The notes below the pieces were generated by a model. It did no database searches. It was not told where the DNA came from and was given only the letters and a program-made list of their open reading frames with translations. A program made the translations under genes and the position numbers. DNA of 7,347 nt from contig JACZIY010000756.1 in assembly GCA_014860845.1 (NCBI GenBank), forward strand, positions 1-7,347, read 5' to 3'. Source of the stretch: Anaerolineaceae bacterium (GTDB lineage Bacteria; Chloroflexota; Anaerolineae; Anaerolineales; Anaerolineaceae). The first letter of the stretch is position 1. Each line of letters opens with the position of its first letter. Below are positions 1-5,338 of this stretch, in pieces.

Positions 1-320
1 CCAAAGCGGTCAATTTGAGCGCCCCCCAGAAAACCCACATCCACATTCCCTCTTTGCAAATAGAAACTGAAAATGTCATACATACTGCAGACGGCAGTAG
101 CGCCACTGACAAGACAGGGATCTCCGATGGAGAGCGGCAGGCGAGAAGGACGTGCTCCAATAACACCTGCTTCGTAAATCATGACCAGATTGGGGGCATG
201 GGTTCTACGGGCAAGGTTGCAAGCCAGATTGGGAAGACCAACCCCAACAAAGACTACATCTCCATCTCGCAGTAACCTGGCTGCGTTGACTGTCATTAAT
301 TCAGCGTTGTTGTAATTCAT
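1..320 (-). CDS. CoA-transferase subunit B, glutaconate CoA-transferase type (3' end cut by window edge)
   Basis: Reading the minus strand from the ATG at 320-318 gives about 106 open codons to the left edge, beginning MNYNNAELMTVNAARLLRDG. It looks like the N-terminal part of the beta subunit of family I CoA-transferases, closest in my memory to glutaconate CoA-transferase subunit B (GctB). Recognisable marks are the glycine-rich start 'VGVGLPNLA' (about residues 25-33), 'IYEAG' (48-52) and 'GGAQIDRFG' at the edge. E50 in 'YEAG' aligns with the glutamate that forms the glutamyl-CoA thioester in this family, so a true transferase is likely. The start is set by 'GGAG' nine bases upstream, inside the end of the A-subunit gene. 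Only one base separates the A stop (TGA) from this ATG, so translation is probably coupled. The acyl substrate cannot be told from sequence. The missing C-terminus is presumably about 150 residues. Confidence 0.9.
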   Translation of the reverse strand, partial: MNYNNAELMTVNAARLLRDGDVVFVGVGLPNLACNLARRTHAPNLVMIYEAGVIGARPSRLPLSIGDPCLVSGATAVCSMYDIFSFYLQRGNVDVGFLGGAQIDRF

Positions 321-321
321 A

Positions 322-1224
322 TCAATAATCTCCATAGTCAATGGGTGAGCTCAATCGGGGGTTGACTTTTAATCTGGTGTGCGTTTCTTCACCCAGTTTT
401 TTCCAATATTCTTCGCGGTCTTTCACACCATATACCCATTCATTTAGCCAGTTTTGTATCTTTTCGGCGGATTGACTGATTTCATCCCAGGCCAGATAAA
501 AAGGATTATCTCTGTCGTAATACCCCTGCGTATAAGAAGGATGGGCAGCAAATGGCACATGGCAGACTGCATCGACAATGATGGAAGGTATTACGGTGCG
601 GTTTGGGTCACTGCGGATGATATCTTCCTCCACAATCTCTTCGGCTGTGATAATGACATGTTTGGAGGCAAAAGCAGCTTCTTTTTGTTCGCCCACTATT
701 CCCCAAATTTGTGAATTCCCATGTTGATCACAACGTTGAACATGAACAATTGCCACATCAGGATTCAAGGGAGGGACTACAATCACCTCTGCTCCCGTAA
801 ATGGGTCAGTGATCCTTTTGATATTGGGGTTGGCTTTCTCCAGACTGGGAGCACCTGTTTGATTCATAGGCATAAAGGGTAAGCCCGTCGCACCGGCTTG
901 CAGTCTTGAGATCATTCCAAAATGAGAATATTCTTCCCAATCCAGTTCTCCTTTTTCAATCGCATCTCGCATGATACGTAAAGATCCCACACCAGGATTG
1001 CCCATATATGAAAAAATTACTTTCTTAACACAACCGGCAGCTGTGAGCATATCATAGATAAGATCAGGTGTAGCGCGAGCAACAGTAAGACCCCTTTTCT
1101 TTTGGCGGATAATTTCATGCGCTGCGGCAAATGGAATCATGTGCGTGAAACCAGCTGCATAGATAACATCACCATCGTGAACGTATTTTTGAATGGCTTC
1201 TGATAATGTATGTAGTTTTGACAT
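322..1224 (-). CDS. CoA-transferase subunit A, glutaconate CoA-transferase type
   Basis: A 300-residue protein resembling the alpha subunit of family I CoA-transferases (glutaconate CoA-transferase GctA and relatives such as IpdA). It would combine with the B subunit encoded directly downstream to move CoA between carboxylic acids in the cytoplasm. Visible family marks are the N-terminal 'IYAAGFTHMIPFAAAHEIIR' strand-loop-helix (21-40), 'GLPFMPM' (114-120), 'HVQRCDQHGN' (161-170, matching the usual D-x-x-GN), and 'TAEEIV' (193-198). The length is typical of A subunits. The ATG is preceded only by a weak purine stretch (AAGAGA), 23 bases after the small membrane gene, so it may rely on read-through transcription from upstream. 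The transferred acid is unknown. Glutaconate or 2-hydroxyglutarate in glutamate fermentation is one option and a 3-oxo acid is another. Family assignment is firm; substrate is not. Confidence 0.9.
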   Translation of the reverse strand: MSKLHTLSEAIQKYVHDGDVIYAAGFTHMIPFAAAHEIIRQKKRGLTVARATPDLIYDMLTAAGCVKKVIFSYMGNPGVGSLRIMRDAIEKGELDWEEYSHFGMISRLQAGATGLPFMPMNQTGAPSLEKANPNIKRITDPFTGAEVIVVPPLNPDVAIVHVQRCDQHGNSQIWGIVGEQKEAAFASKHVIITAEEIVEEDIIRSDPNRTVIPSIIVDAVCHVPFAAHPSYTQGYYDRDNPFYLAWDEISQSAEKIQNWLNEWVYGVKDREEYWKKLGEETHTRLKVNPRLSSPIDYGDY

Positions 1225-1247
1225 TGTTTTTCTCTTTTGTTGTGGAT

Positions 1248-1538
1248 TTAGGATCTTCTTGATCGTCTGGATTGTCGATCTTCCTGTTCATCATGATCTC
1301 TGAACCTGGAATTCTGGTATTTTCCCCGACGGTTCTTTTTTGAATCAGATACATCAGGTTCTGATTCTTTAGCCTTCGTTTTCTTTCTTAAGATTGTACC
1401 AAAAAGAATGAGCAATATGCCAGTGATAATCAGGTAAAAATTCACGCTATCTGCAATCATTGAGAAAACAAACAATAGCAAAAAGAGTCCCCCAAGGATA
1501 ATAAAAAATTTTCCAAATTTAAATCTTAATTCATTCAT
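1248..1538 (-). CDS. small two-helix membrane protein with charged tail, unknown function
   Basis: A 96-residue protein I do not recognise. It has two hydrophobic segments, about residues 9-28 (FGKFFIILGGLFLLLFVFSM region) and 33-51 (NFYLIITGILLILFGTIL), joined by a very short loop, so it should form a helical hairpin in the cytoplasmic membrane. The remaining 45 residues are strongly charged (KKTKAKESE near 52-60, then Arg/Asp/Glu rich) and end in RRSRRS. By the positive-inside rule the tail is probably cytoplasmic, with both termini inside. It lies between the aldehyde dehydrogenase and the CoA-transferase A gene, ending 23 bases before the latter, so it may head a three-gene transcript. 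The nearest Shine-Dalgarno-like AGGG is 13 bases from the ATG and inside a hairpin arm, so translation may be weak or controlled. The hydrophobic pattern and placement support a real gene. Confidence 0.7.
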   Translation of the reverse strand: MNELRFKFGKFFIILGGLFLLLFVFSMIADSVNFYLIITGILLILFGTILRKKTKAKESEPDVSDSKKNRRGKYQNSRFRDHDEQEDRQSRRSRRS

Positions 1539-1544
1539 AAATAA

Positions 1545-1571
1545 AATGCTGCCCTCTTGTAGGACAGCATT
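1545..1571 (-). terminator. hairpin after the aldehyde dehydrogenase gene, probable intrinsic terminator
   Basis: On the minus strand the arms AATGCTGTCCT and AGGGCAGCATT pair along 11 bases around the 5-base loop ACAAG. One pair is T-G, which is a wobble in the minus-strand transcript but a C-A mismatch on the plus strand, so the structure favours the minus-strand RNA. It begins 26 bases after the dehydrogenase stop and is followed by the T-rich TTATTT, not a clean T-run. It ends only six bases before the ATG of the small membrane gene, so it could act as an attenuator or translation-control hairpin. Confidence 0.6.
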
Positions 1572-1597
1572 ATTCTAATACAGAGTTTCTAAATGGA

Positions 1598-3187
1598 CTA
1601 TATTTTTTTTACCAGATTATGAACCTGTTCGCGCATGTACATCTGTAAATAATGGACACCACCAGCGTTCTTTCCAGTGGCTCCCGAACCCTTCCAGCCG
1701 CCAAACGGTTGGAATCCTGGCCATGCACCGGTTGTTGCACCCTGTGGCCGGTTGGCATAGTTTACACCCGCTTCAATATTGTCAAAGAACCATTGTGCTT
1801 CTTCATTGGTTCCATAGAACCCTGATGTGAGTCCGTAATCCACATCATTGGCGATTTGCATACCCTCTTCGAGATTCCTGATCTTACCAATTGTAGTGAT
1901 GGGCAGGAACATTTCGTATTTCCATAAGCGATGTGAAAATGGAACATCAGCAAATAGTGTTGGGGTAACGAAATAACCGTTGGCATAATTTCCATCGGTC
2001 AGAACTTTGCCACCGGTCAGAAGGCGCCCAGCCTGAGATAGTTCAGCTGAAAAATCCTGGAAATCTTTGTAGGAATTTTTATTGATCACCGGTCCCATAA
2101 AAATACTGCGTTCGGTAGGATCACCAATGGCTAGTTTTTCAGTAAGTTCAACCATGCGCTCAACAAGTTGATCGTGAACGGATTCTTCGACGAGCACTCG
2201 GGAACAAGCAGAACATTTCTGTCCCTGTAATCCAAACGCAGAACGTACAATTCCTAAGGCTGCATCCTCGATATTTGCATTTCTGGAGACGATGGTGGGA
2301 TTCTTACCGCCTAATTCCAGAATGGTTGGTCGAACATAGCGAGCATTCTGGGCAAAAGTTCGGAAAATTCCCATGCCAACATCAAAAGAACCGGTGAAAG
2401 TAACTCCTGCCACATCCGGATTGTTCACCAGGGCATTCCCCAGGGTGCTACCTGGTCCGGTCACGAAATTAAAGACACCATCCGGAATACCGGCATCTAA
2501 AAAGGCTTTGGCCAGCAAGTAAGGTGTCAAAGGAGTGTCTGTCGCCGGTTTCATAACAACGGTATTCCCAGCTACCATGGCTGCGCCAGCAGGTCCCCCT
2601 GTTAATGCACCCGGGAAGTTGAATGGGCTGATCACCAGCCAGACGCCATACGGTTTCATTACGGAAAGATTCGTTGATTTCAATCCAACAAATGGATCGC
2701 TACCCATCTGGATTTCAAATCCATTATTTTTTTCCAATTGCTCGCAACTGTAACGAATTAATTCAGCTGTTTCAACTGCATCACCAATACCCTCCATGCG
2801 GTTTTTTCCAACCTCCAGGGACATGGCAGCACCGATATAATAACTGCGCTCTTCAATCAGATCCGCAGCTTTTCGAAGCAATCTTACCCTTTCCTGCCAG
2901 GGAGTTTTCCGCCAGGTTTGATATGCTTTTTGGGCTGCTGCGATGGCATCATTGGCATTTTTCTCGTTGCCTTTTTGGAATATCCCCAATACCTGATTGG
3001 TGTTAATGGGCGAGCGATTCTCAAATTTTTCGCTGGCAAATACCTCTTTTCCACCGATGATCATTGAATATTCCTGGCCAAACGTCCTTCGTAATGCAGC
3101 CAGATTTGACTCGTATGCGCTGTGAAACTCTTCGGGTGGACTGAACATTGTCCCATAAGTTAATTTAAATTTACCTTCAGATCCCAT
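1598..3187 (-). CDS. RocA-type aldehyde dehydrogenase, probable L-glutamate-gamma-semialdehyde (1-pyrroline-5-carboxylate) dehydrogenase
   Basis: A 529-residue cytoplasmic NAD(P)-dependent aldehyde dehydrogenase. The overall pattern is closest to stand-alone P5C dehydrogenases such as Bacillus RocA (about 515 residues), which oxidise glutamate semialdehyde to glutamate in proline and arginine breakdown. Catalytic landmarks are 'SPFNFP' with oxyanion Asn190, the cofactor-binding 'KP' at K213, 'FTGS' (264-267), 'LELGGKNP' with general-base Glu291, 'GQKCSACSR' with nucleophile Cys325, and the C-terminal 'FQPFGGWKGSG' (492-502). The usual 'E-x-F-G-P' cofactor loop is 'EMFLP' here (425-429), keeping the glutamate but losing the glycine. 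The start is fixed by a full AAAGGAGGT six bases before the ATG. The gene sits between two terminators and seems to be its own transcription unit. No proline dehydrogenase is visible, so the exact aldehyde substrate is inferred. Confidence 0.9.
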   Translation of the reverse strand: MGSEGKFKLTYGTMFSPPEEFHSAYESNLAALRRTFGQEYSMIIGGKEVFASEKFENRSPINTNQVLGIFQKGNEKNANDAIAAAQKAYQTWRKTPWQERVRLLRKAADLIEERSYYIGAAMSLEVGKNRMEGIGDAVETAELIRYSCEQLEKNNGFEIQMGSDPFVGLKSTNLSVMKPYGVWLVISPFNFPGALTGGPAGAAMVAGNTVVMKPATDTPLTPYLLAKAFLDAGIPDGVFNFVTGPGSTLGNALVNNPDVAGVTFTGSFDVGMGIFRTFAQNARYVRPTILELGGKNPTIVSRNANIEDAALGIVRSAFGLQGQKCSACSRVLVEESVHDQLVERMVELTEKLAIGDPTERSIFMGPVINKNSYKDFQDFSAELSQAGRLLTGGKVLTDGNYANGYFVTPTLFADVPFSHRLWKYEMFLPITTIGKIRNLEEGMQIANDVDYGLTSGFYGTNEEAQWFFDNIEAGVNYANRPQGATTGAWPGFQPFGGWKGSGATGKNAGGVHYLQMYMREQVHNLVKKI

Positions 3188-3193
3188 AAAATG

Positions 3194-3202
3194 ACCTCCT
3201 TT
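3194..3202 (-). promoter_or_regulatory. strong Shine-Dalgarno of the aldehyde dehydrogenase gene
   Basis: The minus strand reads AAAGGAGGT, fully complementary to the 16S rRNA tail core, six bases before the ATG at 3187. It is the best ribosome-binding site in the window and settles the start of the dehydrogenase. It also predicts that this gene is translated much more strongly than the genes downstream. Confidence 0.85.
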
Positions 3203-3223
3203 AACGGGAATAAGATTTCATAT

Positions 3224-3252
3224 TGTCTAGTATACCTGATGGATGCGGTCAA
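3224..3252 (-). promoter_or_regulatory. candidate sigma-70-type promoter for the aldehyde dehydrogenase gene
   Basis: Just past the protease terminator the minus strand has TTGACC (3252-3247), a good -35 match. At 17 bases spacing the hexamer is TAGACA, a weak -10. The better -10-like TATACT (3234-3229) is only 12 bases away, which is too close for that -35. A promoter is expected here because a terminator precedes and a strong ribosome-binding site follows, but the exact elements are uncertain. Confidence 0.35.
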
Positions 3253-3256
3253 AAAC

Positions 3257-3298
3257 AAAAAAATGAACAGGCTTGCTCAACCACAGATCAAGCAAACC
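3257..3298 (-). terminator. intrinsic terminator of the metalloprotease gene
   Basis: About 30 bases after the protease stop the minus strand forms an 11-pair stem, GGTTTGCTTGA with TTGAGCAAGCC (three G-T wobbles), around the 7-base loop TCTGTGG. It is followed by TGTTCA and then seven T (3263-3257). An upstream AAAAATG can also pair with the CATTTTT after the stem, so the outer part can zip further around a small bulge. The position between two separate genes fits a real rho-independent terminator. Confidence 0.75.
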
Positions 3299-3326
3299 CA
3301 TTTTTAGGATTTTAATACTAGTTTTA

Positions 3327-5213
3327 TTATTGTTTTGATGTCAAAGGCAGATATATCACTTCGGACATTGTTTGCACTGTTATCGGCTCATTAACCGTCG
3401 TGCCAAAGTCATTTGTAGCAGTGATGGTGATAATATATGTGGTCCCTTTTTCCAATCCGGAAAGTGTGATGGGTAGTTGACTTATTTCAAGTCCTTGATC
3501 CAACGCCATCGAACGTGTAAGTTCATCCTGAACTTGGACAAGATAAGTTATATTGTCATTGGTTGTCTGCCAGTCTAGTGTAATGCTAGAAATGGACGGC
3601 AGGACTTTGATATCAGTCAGAGGTGCTGGAGGACTGCAATTTATCAATCCTGTAGTGGCTATATTACTATAGGAAGAATTACCATTCTGGTTATATGCAT
3701 AAACCCGATAAAAGAATTGGCTACCACAAACTGGACTCTCATCCACGAATGATGTTGTGTTGGCTGCTAAAGTCAGGAATGATGACCAGGTAACCCCATC
3801 CGATGAGCGTTCCACTTTGAAACCCAATTCGTCCGTGCTATTGTCTGTGAATGTTTCGGATATATCTGATGATTTTACATCCTGAATAAACAGGTTTGTT
3901 GGTGCTACTGGTACTACTTTTGTTGCCCTGAAATTTGATACGATCGGGGCTGTGTTATTTAATGTCAGACGGTTATCCGCACTGTTACTGGCTGTCGAAA
4001 TGACACCGGTTGGTTTTCCATTATAAAGAACTTCTGGGTTAGACCAGTTGTTGACTCGTGGGCATCCAGCAGCGCAGTTGTAAGACATAATCGTCCTGAA
4101 GCTGGAATCCGAAGCTTGATAGCCATATGAATAACTGTACATGGCTGTTCCGCCACCAGTATTTAGACGATCATGGTGAGCACCCATATTGTGTCCGGTC
4201 TCGTGAGCGAAAGAATAATATCCGGTGGTACAGGCACGGGAAACCAGGCTATTACCCACTGAATCGTACGTATAACCAGGGGTCATCAACCAGCCAATGC
4301 CACAGTAAGTCATGTTGTTGACAATCATCACCACAAGATCAGCTCCATAGGTGTTGCGCAAATTTCGTACTTCATCAATCGCATTATCTTGATTGGTTAA
4401 TTGTGAAAGTGCGGTTCCCCATCCAGTACTTGTGGATAAGATGGCTTCATCATAATTAATTTCAGCGGTATGCACCAATCTCATTCTGGAAAAAATTCCG
4501 CTGCGTTCGTACCCTGTATTCGTTTCACTGACAGCAAGATTTATCAGGTTGAGCATATTGGTAGTTCCACCTGCACCTGAACGGGCTGCGGAGGTATAAA
4601 CAACCAGAACATCAATCATTAATCCATTATCTGCTGAAGTAGTATCCACCAAAGGCTCGAAGACTCCATCCACGGATTCAGATAATTCAGGAACAATATC
4701 CAATTCATCAGGAAATTGTGTCTGGTCCACTTCTTCGAAATAATAGGAACCCTGACCGTTGTCTTTTAGATGATATTGTTTTCCGTGAAATTCGAGGTTG
4801 GCACTGACAATCCCTTCGGTTGAAACGACATTAATGGAACTATCCGGATCATTGTTTAATTTTCCGGACATAATATATCCTGAATGAATTGTATGTTCAA
4901 TTTTATCGAAAGTAGAATCAAAGGCCAGATCAGGAAAAATTTGGAAACGGGCTGTTTGTTTTGCGTTCTTATCGGTAAATAAATTTTGAGCTATTGCTTC
5001 AAAAGCGGTCGTATTTAAACTTACTTTTTGGGTTCTGGCAACTCCCAAATCCTGTTTGGTTACTGAAAATGGGATATCGATACTTCGATCAATTGATGTA
5101 ATTACAAGTGGGTTGTCACTGTTGGCATTTACTTGAAGAATATTAAAACCCATCGAAACGATTACTCCGAGCAACATGATTATTCGAATAATTCTTGTTG
5201 AAATTAACTTCAT
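3327..5213 (-). CDS. secreted M12B/M72-like zinc metalloprotease with two fibronectin type III domains
   Basis: A 628-residue pre-pro-protease. Residues 1-30 form a Sec signal peptide (basic start, hydrophobic core, likely cleavage after VNA). Residues about 31-195 are a propeptide, ending near 'FHGKQYHLKDNGQGSYYFEEVD...FPDE', the usual prodomain signature of bacterial reprolysin-like enzymes. The catalytic domain (about 198-425) carries the metzincin site HETGHNMGAHHD: zinc ligands H337, H341, H347, catalytic E338, and Met-turn M376 in 'TIMSYNC'. The surrounding pattern ('VVYTSAAR', 'TYGADLVV', 'CGIGWLM', 'GYYSFAHE') recalls peptidyl-Asp metalloendopeptidases (family M72). Cys304, 328, 380 and 384 could form disulfides. 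Two fibronectin type III domains follow (about 436-525 and 529-616), then the tail 'VIYLPLTSKQ'. The start has AGGAG five bases upstream. It probably degrades extracellular protein; its cleavage specificity cannot be read from the sequence. Confidence 0.92.
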   Translation of the reverse strand: MKLISTRIIRIIMLLGVIVSMGFNILQVNANSDNPLVITSIDRSIDIPFSVTKQDLGVARTQKVSLNTTAFEAIAQNLFTDKNAKQTARFQIFPDLAFDSTFDKIEHTIHSGYIMSGKLNNDPDSSINVVSTEGIVSANLEFHGKQYHLKDNGQGSYYFEEVDQTQFPDELDIVPELSESVDGVFEPLVDTTSADNGLMIDVLVVYTSAARSGAGGTTNMLNLINLAVSETNTGYERSGIFSRMRLVHTAEINYDEAILSTSTGWGTALSQLTNQDNAIDEVRNLRNTYGADLVVMIVNNMTYCGIGWLMTPGYTYDSVGNSLVSRACTTGYYSFAHETGHNMGAHHDRLNTGGGTAMYSYSYGYQASDSSFRTIMSYNCAAGCPRVNNWSNPEVLYNGKPTGVISTASNSADNRLTLNNTAPIVSNFRATKVVPVAPTNLFIQDVKSSDISETFTDNSTDELGFKVERSSDGVTWSSFLTLAANTTSFVDESPVCGSQFFYRVYAYNQNGNSSYSNIATTGLINCSPPAPLTDIKVLPSISSITLDWQTTNDNITYLVQVQDELTRSMALDQGLEISQLPITLSGLEKGTTYIITITATNDFGTTVNEPITVQTMSEVIYLPLTSKQ

Positions 5214-5338
5214 TTTTACTCCTACAGTACTTATGTACGTATTTCAGAGTAAAAATAGCATGCAGCAGGCAATCCAGGGCGCTGTTGTTAGGTGATTGTA
5301 AGGGGATTATTTACAAATCCCGATATTGTAAAGTTATT

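Noticed and set aside
15..275. Plus-strand open frame at the left edge
   Set aside because: It lies antisense to the CoA-transferase B gene, whose minus-strand frame gives a clear family signature; the plus frame shows no recognisable domain.
1169..1354. Minus-strand 61-codon frame overlapping the small membrane gene and the CoA-transferase A start
   Set aside because: It overlaps two better-supported genes in another frame and lacks any domain or ribosome site.
2674..3006. Plus-strand open frame of 110 codons inside the aldehyde dehydrogenase region
   Set aside because: The opposite strand encodes conserved dehydrogenase sequence throughout; the plus frame has odd composition and no Shine-Dalgarno that stands out.
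5230..5241. Small palindromic pattern GTAC-TTAT-GTAC (approximate position) upstream of the protease
   Set aside because: Four-base arms are expected by chance; no promoter with good -35 and -10 spacing could be aligned to make it an operator.
5302..5321. Inverted repeat GGGATT / AATCCC just after the second glycosyltransferase, flanked by ATTGTAA direct repeats
   Set aside because: The stem is only six pairs, mostly weak, and no T-run follows on the minus strand, so I do not call it a terminator; the repeats are short enough to be chance.
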